Origin: Atrichornis clamosus
Taxonomy: Eukaryota; Chordata; Aves; Passeriformes; Menuridae
Assembly: GCA_013400975.1 (NCBI GenBank)
Contig: WBMZ01005355.1
Span: forward strand, 62,001 to 126,000
Reading direction: 5' to 3'
Length of the DNA: 64,000 nt
Shown here in pieces: positions 21,601-35,827 of this stretch. How positions within the stretch are numbered: position 1 is the first letter of the stretch; the number at the start of each line of letters is the position of its first letter. Position numbers and translations under genes: made by a program. The notes below the pieces were generated by a model, which searched no databases, was not told the DNA's origin, and saw only the letters and a list, made by a program, of their open reading frames with translations.

Positions 21601-22995
21601 CCATGACAGAAATTGAAAATCGCAGAATCCTATTTGAATCCTCCTTTATTTTTAATGGATATTAAAACTTGCTGAAGTTGAAGATGGCATTCCAGGCCCT
21701 GGATTAATTTTCAGTCTACATTCCAACTCCTCACCTTATTATCTTGGATAAAAACACAATATTGTTACAATGAAGCCAGCTTGCAGCAAACCAACCAGGA
21801 AAGCGGAATGTTAAAGATAAATTAGTCTGCACTGGCAGCAGAAAAGTTAATCTTAAAAAGAAAACAAGACATGCACATCATCTTACTTCCTCTGGTTTGG
21901 ACGCACCTTATCTCGGCCAGTTCTTTTACCCTGAAACCACAGGTGAGACATATCTTATATATTCAGCCCAAACTCACTTCTCCATGGAGTGTTACAGAAA
22001 TTACAGTGTGCTATGCTGGAGAGTCTCTTGGAATTTGGTAGGTGCTTTTTGGAAAAGATATCTCAGGTTTTGCAGTAAAAATGCTTGCGATTTATTTTTA
22101 ATCTGATAGTAACGATTGTACTTTTAATTAAATATGACAAAAAGTCTCCAAAACCTAATGAGAAGTGTGAGGCAAAGATGAAACAGAAGTGATTTAGGGA
22201 ATAGTAATTCATTATGGCACTGGATTTTCAATCGCAGTAATTCTGGTGAATTCTTTTCCAAACTTTCTTTCTGATTTTTCCCTGTGAAGACAATCTAATA
22301 GGACAAAACAATAAATCTGAACGCTGGCTCTTCGGCCCTCTGGTTATACCTATAGTAGAGAGTCTTAAGAATTAACAGAGCAAAAAGACTGAATTGGTCA
22401 TTTTCCACATTAGCCAATAAATAAATAAAATTTGTGAGGATGAAAAAAATATACAAAATTCCCTTTCCTACTCCCAGTCTCTTTAGGGCCATGAGTTCCC
22501 CTACAAGATGTCAGTACTTTAACACCTTGTATTGCTCACCTCCACTGCCTCTCCTCTGTTGCTGCTTGCAGCACTCAGCTTGGTAGGATTGGCTTTGTTC
22601 CCATATGGAAAATGAACACCAGGACCCAAACCTGCCCAAACCTGCGGCCACCCCCTGCCATCCCCCGAGCACAGCTCCAGGAGGGAGACACCCACACCAT
22701 CTCCCGTGGTGAGACATCCAAGCCAACACAAAGCTTCGTGAGCTGCTCACTAGAGGATGTGTTCCTCTGTTGTCAGGGCAACTCGCTGCCAGACGCTGCC
22801 AGGATCAGCCCTGGCACTGCATTTTCACGAGGAAAAAGTGATAAATGAAAAGATATTTAACAGCAACGCTGAATTCCCAGCACACGAGCAGAGGTGGATG
22901 CACACAGTGCTGTGTGGAGAGCCACAGCACATCCCTTCTGTGCTGGCTCCACCCACACGGGCCGGGGAGCGAAGCCCAGAGCTTTGCTCCCGGCT

Positions 22996-23184
22996 TTATC
23001 TCAGAACCACAGAATCACAGAACAGTTTGGGTTGGAAGAGACCTAAAAGATCATCTCATCCCACCCCCCTGCCGTGGGCAACGACACCTTCCACTATCCC
23101 AGGGTGCTCCAAGCCCCGTCCAACCTGGCCTTGGACACGTCCAGGGATGGGGCAGTCACAGCTTCTCTGGGCAACTTATCTCAG
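22996..23184 (-). repeat. CR1 LINE fragment with flanking 9-bp direct repeats
   Basis: The minus strand reads 'cagagaagctgtgactgccc', the 'ccaggttggacggggcttgg' segment, the 'gggatagtggaaggtgtc' segment, 'aggtctcttccaacccaaac' and 'ctgtgattctgtggtt'. This is a typical avian CR1 3' end of about 170 bp. TTATCTCAG occurs at both 22996-23004 and 23176-23184, immediately outside the element, and looks like a target-site duplication. Confidence 0.92.
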
Positions 23185-25969
23185 GTCCCAAGGATTGAGA
23201 TTTGTGGAGCAGGAATGACTCCTTGTCATGATTTAATCCCTCTGCAAAATTCTAACAAAATCCCTGCCCTCACTGCAACAAGTTCTCACCAGTTCTTTGC
23301 CAGAGCCCAGCAATCCCCTCAGATGTCCCCGAGTGATGGAACCAACCTTCTCACACTGCCACACCCTGAGCCAAGGTCTCTGCTCCTAATTCCTAAATTA
23401 ATCCAAAGCCATTGCAGGTAACACTCTGCATACCTCTTATAAAAATGGCAAAATGGATGGTGAGAAGGGAGGAAAGAACAGCCTGAACAGTAACATCCCA
23501 ATTTCACTGTTCCAGCCCGGGGGCCCGCAGGTGTGAAATTAATGCTCAGTTCTGCCTGTTCCTACCTGGACCCCACACAAGAAGCATCAGAGCAGCTCAG
23601 ATCTCAGACAAACCATAGAAGATGTCACTGACAGAACCAGCAAAGCTCATACTAAGGATGGAAAACCTGAGATAGTAATTGTTTCTCCAAGTCTCAAGGA
23701 AGGACCCATTCAGGTTTCCAGTCATGTACACTCAGTGGGGATTTTGATCAATGTGTTGAGCCATTAGCAAGCCTTTAATAAAGCAAATAAATCCAATAAA
23801 TTCCAAGTCAAAATCTGGAGGAAAAAACCTCCCATTCAGTGAAATGTTCTCTGTCATTGTGGCAGCTTGTTTCTTACATTATTGCATTTCCAATTCCATG
23901 TAATTATAGATGCTATGATGGACTATCAATTTCCTAGTTACTACAACTTAATTACCAGGATGCTGAGAATTTGAAACGAGAAGAGTCCATTTCTAAGCCC
24001 CAGCAAGACCTAATAATTCACCAGGCTGAGGTTTATCTTAATGCCATAATTTAAGGCCAGCTTATAAATCATTAGCAGAGAGTTTTGTAGTAATGGAAAC
24101 AACATAAAAATGAGGACACCATCAAGGCTTCATGAAGTTCACATGTGCATTTCAGTCCTGTCCTCCTTGGTGAATCTACACTCTAGCAAGACTTGTCTGC
24201 AGCAAGAGGAGCACTGAAGAGATGTAAATAACCAAAAAGTTGTTTATTAGCACTCTTAGATTTCATTTCATGATGCCAATGTCACTGTGGTGAACTACGA
24301 TGGAATTAGTGAAAAATGCAATATATAAAATTGAAAATGGATTTTTGCTTCAATTACTAAAATAGTTATTGGGAAAAGAACTAGGGAAAAATTCCTATCA
24401 TTCCCATTGATATTCAAAAGGCATGAAGGCAAGTGGGATGTTCCAAAAAAATATAAAAGAGGAGGATAATAAAACTGTACCTGTGAGTTAAGTACAGACT
24501 ATTTTACATCTTTAGTTTACTTTTCTCCTCATTTCCTCTCCTCCTACTCTTAAACTTGTGTCATATTTACCCTTCTGGTTAGTAACAGTGAATTTACTTA
24601 AGGGTTTTGCCTGAAAGAAATATTTGTGCCATATATGAAAAGGATTAGAAATGCCTTTTGCAGAAGGCACGTCCAAGGACACAGGACCCCCCTGCTGAAG
24701 CCCACCAAAGTGTTGTGTGAGCAGAGGCTGTTCCTGCTTTCACACCTGCCAATTATTCAATATTTCTATTAGAGGAAAAATTATCATCACTGCCAGTTAA
24801 AAAACTTGAATAAAGAGCTGTGTGAAAAACGTTATATTTAATTTTATTGACATAATGGTTTCAATTAATGGATTGATATCTTTCTAAATATACATATATA
24901 CAAGCAATGTGGATGATTTCCTCCTTTTCAGGCCTTTTGCTGGAGCCAGCTCAGCTCTGGGAGGTTTTTCCCTGTTCTTTGCTGACCTCTTGTGGTTTTT
25001 CACTCTCAGAAGAAATAATTTTCTCAAGCTCAACATTACGTTAGTGGGAAGTCTACTTGAGGTAAAGGAAAAAAGAGAACCTGAAAGGACAATGCAACAG
25101 TTTAATCCACCATCGAGCATCTCAACAGACCTTTTCTGTGGTTTATAATCACATTCCCTACTCAATTATTTTTTTAAACTTTTTTTGTGTTGGTGGATAG
25201 AAGTCAGAATTACACGAAGTACCTGAGCATGTGGTTTCTAAAATATTCCCAAGTGTGCCAGGCACAAGATGAAGGTAACCACATCCCCTAGAAAATGTAG
25301 ACAGTGAAGTCAAATGGCAACAAAAGGCATTGGAAAAGAGATATATCTATCCTAAGACAGGAATTTTAGGGAATATTGCCCTGGACAAGGATGTCTGTCT
25401 GTGAGCTGTGAAATCCACAGAGGGAAGAGTTTCCAGTTCCCCATTTGGCACTGTCAACTTGTTTAATCTCTTTAATAATCCTGTGGCCACCTGAGTCCAC
25501 TTTGTTTTCTGCCTTTATTGCCAAACACTCTCTCCCCTGCAACACAGCAGTGCCTAACAAGATGAAATGTAATTAAAGAGGCTGCCTAGGAATAATATTC
25601 AAGAATTCTTGCAGAAGTATCCTGTGGTAGTGGTAATAAAAATCCCCAAAAGTAAATAGGATGCTACAACAGCAAATCCCTAAGTGTCAAAAAAAGAATT
25701 GCTTTTATATATGCTCCTTCATCCTTTAATTATGCAAATTACTGCTAGTTTTCAATAATAAAAAACCCTGGAGTGTGGAATTTGCTTTTAAGCATAAAAT
25801 GCATTTCAGTATTTGGAAAAAAAAGTGCTGTTCCAAAATAATTTTTAAGGATTTCAGTTCTCCCTGATCCTAGAGCAAATCCCTGCCATCAAAGCCCCCC
25901 AGCAATGCAAAGCTGCAGGCCAGGACTGATTTCTGTATCCAAATCTGAACGTGCTGTGAAATGATTTAT

Positions 25970-25992
25970 CACACACAAACACACACACACAG
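25970..25992. repeat. (CA)n microsatellite
   Basis: CA repeats are interrupted by a single AA in intron 8. Confidence 0.9.
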
Positions 25993-28900
25993 ATGAAGGT
26001 GTTTTCTGCATGATGTTGACAAATAATCTGTTTAAATACACACTTTTTTTGGGGGTGATCCTTGCCAGTGTCTGATTATTCCATAAACAAATATTCACAA
26101 CATCTCACATTTGCTATCATATTGTAAAATAATTTTTGTACATTTTGCTGGTTTCTAGCTCAGAATTGTTGCGATATCCTCAGGAACACAGCCCTTCCTC
26201 CTTCACCTGCTCCTGCTGCTTCCTTTCAGTTCCAACCCTGTAAAGGTGGGCACAAAAACCTCCCCGGCAGCCCCACATAAAGGGATTCCCCACAGGCTCA
26301 TTCCCAGAGACGTGCTCCTGGCACAGGGAATCACCTGGATCCTGGTCACCCCAGTGATGCTGCTGAGCTGAGCTCAGAGCCCAGTGTCACTGTCAGGAAA
26401 TGGGCATTTGTGGCGATTTAGTGAGGAAAGACAGACAATAAACAAGGAAGCCCTTTTTTCCGTGAAAAAGCCTGAATTCCAGAGTCTCCCCACAGGAACG
26501 GAGTGCCAGCTTTCTCTGTTGGAATTCATGTTTATAATCCACCAGGACTAAACATGAATTTTGCCCGTGAAGCAGCAGCTGCAGGAAAACCTTCAGCCCT
26601 TTTTTTGGGAGCACTCCTGTGGTGGGAACAAGGATTGACCAAGGACTTTTGTCAGTTTATATCAGTGCACTCCAAGGCCTGGATTTTACAGTGAAGTGAC
26701 AAAACTTCGTATTTATCCCAGATGAATTTTTTCAGGGTGACCTTTTGCTCTGGTTTAAAAATACATTTAAACAGAGAAACTTCCAACTTCCCAGCATGAA
26801 ACAAGTTTCACCAATGAAACCACCACGTGATTTTATTTTCAAATAAGAAGAGGTGAAAAGGATTGAGGAAAGGCAGTCCTCTTCTGCACAGGTTTGTCTG
26901 AGGTAAAGAATCAAAGTGTTACTGATTGCATGACAAAAGATTACTGCATTTGGAAATATTTGGCAATGACAAGTGGTCTTAGTCTTTGATTTTTCTGGTT
27001 CAGTGTTAGTACATTTGTTAAAAGCATGCAGTAATAATATAAACAACTCTTCCAAAATAACATTTGTTTTTTCAATTAAGCATTTTAAGCTTTGAATGAT
27101 AATGCAAAATGCTCTAGGTCAACTTAAACTGTAAAAATAGTGTTTGAAGATGGTAATGGCTACAATAATCTTAGATTCCTAGAACAGTTTACAGCACAGG
27201 AGCTTCAGATTTTAATTTAAATTGTAACTTAACCAATCTATGAAACTGAAAGTGTGGTTTGACCTTTGCCTTAAAAAAGCAAGAGAATTTGTTAGAGATA
27301 CATGCAAATATAAACAAACCATACATGTTCTCAGTGCTGAGATGTAACTTTTATGGCAGTAACTCAGTGATGTGGGGAGTAGTGAAGGAAGCAAAATGAG
27401 AAATAAAGAGGTGAGTTGGTATTTCAGGTACCAGAGCATCTGTGCACATGGGTAGTATCTCTTACAGTACAGCATACTCCAAATAACTAACAAATAAATA
27501 GATGCAGTATGTTAAATCATCAAACATGCATGCTCTATTATGTACATTTATCTATTGAAATATACAGTGACCATGAGAGTTATTTGATCTGTGAAAGTCA
27601 TTTAAAGTTCCATGAATGTCTTTCAAATTAAAGATGCACCTTTTTCCATTTTCCATGAGAAGGTAGCATTCATTTAACTAATTCCTTCAAAAAGAAAGGC
27701 ACTCTGCATCTGCTCAGGTTTGATGACTCTTTTTTTGCAGTAAAATTCTAATCTGGGGAGCACTTTGTGACAAATTATGGAAGATTTGTGCTTCAAATTT
27801 TTTTTTTATCAAGTAGAAAACTGGGACAAAAACAAGTGCATCCTTAAAAGGTGGTGAGGATGAAATCAAACTTAATAAACTTCAAAGAGGGTTGTGTGAA
27901 GAGAAAGGTGTAGGAGAACACCAAGGAGAAAACTACCTTGAAGAAGTGGATATTTACATGACAGTCCTGGAAGAGACAGCAAAGGGAGAAACACTGAGTG
28001 GTTAGTAAGGGCTGGCAGAGCACAGCAACCACAATTAGCAGCAGCAGTAAACAAATACAGACACAGCAGCGGGAATACAGAGATGGACACATCTGTGAAG
28101 CACAGAAAAAACCGCAGAAAATAAATCGGTGTTAATTACCCGAGCAGCGAGGAGCAGGGACAGGGAGCACAGCCAGGGCCAGTCCTGCTGCACCTGTCCC
28201 TGCTCCTGGGTGTAACCTCAGCCTCGACAAACACACGCTCCATGCATGGAACACTCCTGCTGTCAAACCACTGCAGTGCAGGAAGCTCCAGGTGTGCACA
28301 GCTGGACAGGACTCTGGGCTCTCACCGCTAAGGACCTCTGAGAGGGGCGACAGCACCAAAGGGGTTTGGGATCTGCTTTTTGCCCTGGTTTGCAACACAC
28401 GTTTCACCTTCATATAAGGGATAAGGAAATCCCTGCTGTCAACATGGTTTTTTACATTCTTCACCTTAAATCACAACACACTGAGAAAAGCCTGAAGGAC
28501 ATCAGAAGCTGATAGGAGCTGAGACCAGAGATGTATGTCAGCCAGCTAAGAAATTTCAAGTTCTCTAGTTTGAGCTATGGTGAGTGGATGGGGAACCTCC
28601 AGATAACTGCATATGGGAAATCCCCCTGCCAAACTATAGTACAGAACAGATGGAGTCATCTAACAGCATCTCTATAATGCTGCAAACTATTCTCTAATGA
28701 TTAAATACGCACAATTTAAAAATAGGAATGAGTGCCATGGCCAAAAAAAGCAGCTCTTCTTTTTATATCTCTTTATGCATAATGAGTGTGGATTGATGTG
28801 CCAGTGATATTTTGGCTGGTCATGATTTCAGTGTGGCTTAGTGTCTGTTTCCTGAAAAGTAAATTTAATCTTGTCATTTACAATTTGAAGTGTCAGCAAC

Positions 28901-28999
28901 ACAACGTTATTTCCCTTTTCCATGTCCCCTTTGCTGACCTGCCTGAAGCTTCAAAGGGGGCATGCATATTGGTTAGATTCAGATATGGAAGAGATCATA

Positions 29000-29016
29000 T
29001 TTTTTTTTTTTTTTTT
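29000..29016. repeat. T17 homopolymer
   Basis: This is a run of 17 T. Read on the minus strand it is an A-tract, but no retrocopy or LINE body is recognised beside it, so it is recorded only as simple sequence. Confidence 0.9.
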
Positions 29017-32000
29017 AAGTGTAAAGTAACAGCAGTATAACAGCTCTGGGGCAAAAACATCATCATCCTTCAAAGTTGTAAAAATAATGTTTCCTTCACA
29101 GCCCTTATAATGCTTTACAGAGACCTGGAGAACTTAACTCATAAATTAACAAAATCACAAGCTCCTCTACAGTTTGGTTTGGGTTTTCTTTGTGGTTTTG
29201 TTTGTTTGTTTGGGGTTTCTTTTTGAATGAAAATAGATTTAATTCGAAATCTCATTGGGTTCCTAAGAAAACACTGAAACAGACCCTGGAGTATCTGCTA
29301 TGGCCCTGGCTGTGCAACTGTAGCATTTCTACCCAGCCTCCAGCTCAGAATTAAGACAGCTCTAGGATGTCCTGGCCATTGATTAAAGGAAAGAAATATA
29401 ATGTCCTTTTAAGCTAAAATTGCTGTGAATATCAGAAAAATGCCAGATTAATCAAAAAAGTCTGGCCTTCTTCTTTCTAATGAAGCAGACAGAAATGGCC
29501 TTAAAAAAATTAAGGGGAGTGAAAAAGATCTGAGAAAAGTGGGGCCTGCATTGGACCAATCTGAAACGATGTGTCCAGAAATTATAAATAAATGAAAGAG
29601 GTTTCTTTAGCATTAGACTTTAACAGCAACAAAACTCATCAGAAAGCTTTAATTGTGCCTTGAAATCTGGGGACATTTTCAGACCCTGTTTAACGCCAGC
29701 TGTGCTGCCACGAGGAGAGGCCTGGTGGTGTCAATCCACGTCAGCTCCGTGTCAGAGACACAGACCGGGGCTCTGGGTTGTAAATTCACACCTGCACAAG
29801 GATTAACACACAAGTTTGGTCAAATAAAGTGATGCCCTGAATCCTGGAGGGGTTCAGGAGCAGAAATATCTGCAGCTCCTGCATCACTGGAGATGTTCCC
29901 AGTACTTATAACTGAGCCTGATGGCCAAGCTCCACATCCTCCCTGTCCTTACATGTAAAATGATAAGGCATTTTAAAAGACATCTTCTCTAGGATCATAA
30001 TAAGAGTTATGTTTAGGAGCACTGAGATGTCACCAAAAAGTCACCACCGACTGTACATTTCCAGTGCTCAGACACAACATCCACCCCGTTCTCAGCTCTG
30101 TTCCCTCTCCTCACATTCCGGGCTGCCAAAGGAAACTACAGGTCCAGCTCCTGTACAGCCTCTATCAGCAATTCCACGGGACAAAGCAGCTGAAACCTCT
30201 CACACAAACAGGACTTGGAGCTGGTGGATAGTGGATGTGGATTTCTCCCCTCCCAGGGCCCACCAGGATGGTCCCTGTGGTGGGACAGCAGTCGGAGCTC
30301 TCAGAAACTAAGGGTACAATTTTATTCCTCTAAAACCCCCCCAGAGAGCTACACTGAAGGAAATAATTAGAAGAAAAGAACATATCTGACATGTGAAGAG
30401 TGTGCAGCAGGAGGACCATTGTGTGTCTTCCCAGAGATGCTCTAAAATGAGGATTTTACGAGCAGTATCCCGTTCCCCCATAACAATGTGCTCGGATCGC
30501 TCCAATTGCCAGAGCTGGCTGCAGTGACTCAGACTGCTCCCATCACTCAGTGCACCTCGTGCTCACTAAATGTGTCCATGTGTAAGGATTATAGCTGCTC
30601 TGTGCTTTGGTTAATTAAAAAAAAATCCTTTATATGCACCATAACAGCTGCTTTATTTTTAATAACATTTCCCAGTGCTGGTGGTGTGGAAAGAAGTGGA
30701 GGGGATAGAATAATTCACCAGCCTAATTTTAAACAGTGTTATTCTACTATTATTCTAGGGTGATATTTAAGTATCAAGAAGTGCTTTACTAAGCAGGAAA
30801 AGTAAAAAGGGCTTGACCGAACTGAAATAACTCCCTACAATAGAAGTTTTAGAATTTGCACATTTCTTTCCTCCAAATTCAGAAAAAAAGGAATGATACA
30901 TGGCAAAGGTATCTCACTGCTCAAATCACAACCAGGTAGGAAAAAAAATACCAGAAGGTTGCATTGTTTCAATATTCTGCTTTTTTCTTGACTAGTATAA
31001 TACTGTAAGAAGGAAATAAGTATATAACAAAGAGGAGATACTGCAGTTAGAAGAATTCCTGGTTTGGGTCCATGGAGCCACCTGGGACTGTTGGGAGTTC
31101 CCATGGCAACCCCAGCATGGACAATTATGGAGCAGCTACAATTATTCTGGATATGCCTGTTGAGAAGGAGTTTCGTTTGGAGATGACCACAAATAATGCC
31201 ATTCCAGAGAGAAAATTCACAACTGAAGGTTAAAACCAACTCAAAAATAGTGACAGATTTTATCCTGCCTCCACTTCCTACAGAAGTATATTTTTATCTC
31301 TAAATATTAATAATGATGTATCATGTATAAATCACACTGCTAAATGAGCAGATAACCGATTTGTAAGTTTTAGTGAGAGGTGAGATCCCAAAAATATGTA
31401 GAATGAATAAAATTTGTTGTATAGAAAATACTGCACTGCATCTCTGCATAATACACCTCAATTTTTATATACTGCAGAAATTCAAATAGATTATACACTG
31501 AATATAAGAAAACTCCTTGCAATGAAATATAAAAGGCAAAAAAAGCATTATCCTCCTCAATATTTTCTTTTTCCAAGTTTGATCCCATTTGTTGGATAGG
31601 ATCCCTACTGGGCAAAGGTTGGGTGTTAATTTTACAACTGGTTCAGATGGGGCAGAATGGGCTACAAGGAAACTTTTCATGACAAATACTTTTTACCATG
31701 CAATTACAAATGCAAGTGAAGAGAATGTTTGAATCTATTGTTATTTACATATTTATAATCTTGTATAGCTATTTTATGGTAGATTTACATTGAATAAACG
31801 TAAATTGTGCCAGAAGGTCCAGCAAGCAAAGCATCATATCCATGAGATTTGTGTGGCTAAGAACCACATGTCCAAGAGAAGTCTGGGTTGTGAAAGTGAA
31901 AGGCTAAGAAGGATGTGATGGTGCTGTGTTATCAGTTTGAAATCAATCAGAGCTTGAGGCCAAATCTTACAGCTGCCTGCTGAAATATAGATGTAGGTAG

Positions 32001-34852
32001 ATATTTTTAAAATTCTGATTTAAATGGGAAGTAATTCCCAATTGGTCTTGGGGGTCCTACTAATCACATCTCTAAACTTTAGTCAAAAGGGCAGAGTCAA
32101 TTCTCAGAACATTTTAGTTTCAAGATCAGAAACTGTTTCAGAAATTCTACATCTGTTGGCTCTCTGGTCTATTATAACCTAAAATAACCTTATTCTTTCT
32201 TAATATTAAACAATGAAATTCTGATCCTAAAGTTTCTCTTGGTGATGGTCACCATTATTCGTTTTAAGTATTTGATATTAGTAATGCAATAGTTTTGTAG
32301 AAATGGTTGCAATTTTGTACTCAATCAGTGTGGCTTGGCTACCAACCACATGGTCACATATAGAAAAATAGACCGAGCACCACAGAGTGGATTAGGAAGC
32401 ACTCTGGAATTACTCCTCCTATAAACTGATAAATGAGGAGATGGCCCACTGTGACCTCTGCGCCTGTCTGTATTCCTAATCTTCCTGACTAATTCACTCC
32501 CCTAGGAAAGTGACAGTCAAGGCCTGCCATCTTCTTCCTGTAAAGCTCCAATGCTGATTTTAGAACAGTGGCAATATTTATTTAGATGATGTCATTAAAT
32601 CACAAATAGCAGCATATTTCTCAGTGCTATCTCCTTGTTCCTTAGTATGGGGCACCTAAAATAAAATGCCTGTGCAAGCCAGGATATAAATGACAACAGA
32701 AATAAAGTAAAAGATGATCAGTCAGCACCACTTGTGTGCCGTACCAGAATAGCTAATTAGTTAAATAACACCATTCAGGCATCTGTGCTGTGAATTTTTA
32801 GAAGCCATCACAGTGATGCCCCTTGAAACCAAGGAAGGATATTACAAGGAGGGTGCTGCTTCCCTCTGATCTCACAATGGTAAACTTTGAGAGACAATAA
32901 GAGGATGAAACCAAATCCTTTTGCCACATGATACCAGCCTTGGCCTCATGACAATTGCAGGGTTTGTTCAGCTACCAACACTCTCATTTATCATCGCTAA
33001 GTTTTAAAACTGCTCAGTGCTCAACTTGGGAAATTACATTCCTAGAGACACCGTGCGTCCACTGAAGACCCGCTCCCTTCCCTTGATAATTCAGGCACTC
33101 AAACAGCACCAACCAGGCTGGCCCAGGACAGGGAGAGCCTCACATGCACAGTGCTGAGGCTGAACTAATTAACCTTTGAGACAGACTAATTATTTCTGAG
33201 GCAGAGCTGCCCCTTGGTGAAGCTGCTGTCTCTGAGACCAGGTCCAGTGGCTTTACAGGAATCCTCTCAGGATTTCTACTCCACTTCATTGCAGGACACA
33301 GATCAACCTTGACTGTTTCTCCTGCAACCAAAGTATTTACAGTAGGATTAAGAATCAACCTCAGAGATTGCAAATTCAATATGCAAACATCCTGCATGTA
33401 ATACCTGACATTTTTAAGTGGACTGTTTTAGTCACTTGTCTTCGTGCTGAGAAAAAAACCAGGTAAATTTCTATACCCATATCACCAACTTATAAATATC
33501 CACCCAATTCCAAGCTCTGTATAATGCACAGAAACAGGGACAGAATTGCTTCTGAAGCTAGTCGTTCTGGGGAGGATTAAAAATAAACATGATCTTGAAT
33601 AGCAAATGACCTAGTGCAGCAAAATGAAATCACACTGGTCAGCTCACGATTGTAAAGAAAGGAAAATGGAATGGAGATTCAAATACTTCTCAAATGTATA
33701 ACAAAAATCATAGTTCATGCTGCAGACATGGGAGCTGATCCAAATGCGTTCAGAAGAAATTGGTGCACCTTTTCTTTTTCCTTCTTGAAAGTTGAACATG
33801 TGCCGTTTTTCCTCACTTTCGTGGGTTAACCCATCTTTTATAATAACAATGGAGAATTCTGCCTGATGGTGAACATAAAAAATTGCCATTTCAGGTGGAA
33901 AGGAACAGGCGTGTTTGGTTATGCACAACAGGTACATTCATCATGTTTTGGATAAACAGCTTGGCTAAAGTTGTAAATGTCCCACCAAAGGAGAGCAAAA
34001 GTGCAGATTGGAATATTTCCAACTCCTGACTGTGCGTGCAGCTGGGAGAGCAGCAGGTGGGATGGGCTGAGCCCAGCGCAGCCTCCAGCAAACCCCCTCC
34101 CTCCCCAGGCCGTACCTGTCCTGCTCCTGGTCACAAATAGTGGCCAGCAAATATTTTGTTGTAATTCTGGCTGTTGTTGTCAGAAGAGGCTGGGTGTGAT
34201 CATGAACAAACAACTCCTTTGCAGGGCACATGAGACCATTCTTGTGGCTACCAGCCACTCCAGCCGGCACCACAGAAGGCAAGAAACTGCAGAAAACATC
34301 ACTTTTCTCCCAATTTTCTTTTCTGCACATAATCAGCAATACCTCTGATCCTTAAAAGCATCCTTACCCACACTACAGAGAACAGAACTTCAAACGAAAA
34401 CCTTCTACAAAGATTTTAAAGCTCCACATTCTTAACATGGAATTTTCTTAAAACACCCCAACTTACAGTGTGAAACATTCGAAGTATTAAAATACTGTTG
34501 TTTCTGAGGATTTCATTTGTCAAATAATGCAGGTATCAGTGATAATGGCTGGCAGATTTTGCAGCAATTGTTAAAAGACACTGAAATTATCACACACACT
34601 TGACATAACATATTTTAAAATACCAACTTAGGAGTGTCACAGCAGAGAAGCTGAACTGTCAGGAAAATGATGCCACCTCTGAATTAAACCATTTGGCCCA
34701 ATCTTCAAGAAAACCAAAGACACACGGTGCTATTGCAGGGACAGAAGTAGGAGCACTCTAACATATGTATCTTTTAACAGACTTCATTTTTTGTAACAAA
34801 GTGAAAAAATAAATGCAATATTTAGTTGCACACATTTGTGTTTAATCCTCAC

Positions 34853-34949
34853 CTCAAACTTCTGCCGGAGCTCTGCATTTCCATCTTCATCAGCATCTGG
34901 AATTGGAACGTTGTAATATTCACCCTCTTCTTGGTTCAGGAGCTTGTAC
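34853..34949 (-). CDS. PRKCA: PRKCA exon 8: end of C2 and start of V3 linker
   Basis: This 97-nt exon completes a Trp codon and encodes 32 residues, [17 protein letters not shown] followed by an acidic stretch and [14 protein letters not shown] closes the C2 fold. The acidic stretch is DADEDGNA, where I recall EGDEEGNM in human, consistent with a variable solvent-exposed linker. The acceptor is ttccacag|GTACA and the donor GAG|GTGAGG. It ends in phase 0. The downstream intron is the longest complete one in the window, at 16.2 kb. Confidence 0.96.
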
Positions 34950-35692
34950 CTGTGGAATGTTTGAGGAAAAAATGGTGACTTTACTGTTTTTTTCTGTTAG
35001 ATTTAAAATCTGATTTAGTTGTTTGCGTGTAGTTTGTGTCAATGTCACAGGTATGTAAAGAACTGATCTCAAAGAGCCAAAGCAAACTCAGAAATAGAAT
35101 ATATTTAACCTGAAATCAGATCTTTAATCCCAAATTATCTGCCAAGGCAGTTTAATGGACAAGGAGATTCTTCCCACTCATCCTGTGATATGATGGGAGA
35201 CATCAACCCTGAAGAACATTTGTCTCCAGTGTTCCATAGCCCTAAACAACTGTTTTTGAAGAAATGTCCTTTTTGAGGAGATGAGTTCTACCCCTCGCCT
35301 GGTAGGTAATGAGGTGGCATTTTATGAAATCAGTTTCCATGTACTTTGAATTTGCAGAGCTATATATAACATGATACACTCAGTAATGAATACATCATAT
35401 TTGAGATAAAAATAAAATTTGTATCACAAGACTATGTACACAGAATTGAGTTTGCAGCAGCTCCTGGCTCCAGCAGAAGTTTCAGAAACATTACAAAAGA
35501 AAAGCAATTGTTTTATTACCCTCCTTTGATGTATATAGCCTGTGTTTCCTAGATTTAGTTGCACTTTCAGTGAATTTATAGCCTGAAACACAGCAAAAAG
35601 CTCAAAAAAAGGTAGATCATACTGAAAAAAAGAAAGACCGGTTTAAAACTTTTGATGATATATTCTCTAATTCTCTTTTCACAAACTCTTAC
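34950..35692 (-). other. PRKCA: PRKCA intron 7
   Basis: This 743-nt GT-AG intron separates the last two C2 exons. I see no recognisable element in it. Confidence 0.93.
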
Positions 35693-35827
35693 CATCCACT
35701 GGCTGGCATTTTCATAAGCTCTGACACCCCAAAGGACAGAGATCCCATGAAATCATTCCTGGTTGTTCGATCCCAGTCCCAGACCTCTACGGATAACCGG
35801 CGATCTTTGTCTGTAGGTTTTAATTTA
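35693..35827 (-). CDS. PRKCA: PRKCA exon 7: C2 domain, calcium loop 3
   Basis: This 135-nt exon encodes 44 whole residues between two split codons. [20 protein letters not shown] carries calcium ligands Asp 246, Asp 248 and Asp 254, so all five C2 calcium ligands are intact across exons 6 and 7. The remainder, [19 protein letters not shown], forms the last C2 strands and is the alpha-type sequence. The acceptor is tttttag|TAAAT, which completes a Phe codon, and the donor is ATG|GTAAGA, which splits the Trp codon completed in exon 8. Confidence 0.97.

Larger units (their letters stand above)
18615..34852 (-). other. PRKCA: PRKCA intron 8
   Basis: This 16238-nt GT-AG intron is the longest complete one in the window. 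It contains a CA repeat abutting the exon 9 acceptor (18622-18643), a CR1 fragment with flanking direct repeats (22996-23184), a second CA repeat (25970-25992), a T17 run (29000-29016) and GTTT-rich low-complexity sequence near 29171-29226. A 222-codon open frame at 20314-20982 on the minus strand matches nothing I recognise and is not called as a gene. Confidence 0.9.

Noticed and set aside
29000..29016. Poly-T run as the tail of a processed pseudogene
   Set aside because: No coding-like or SINE-like body lies on the adjoining side, and no flanking direct repeats were seen.
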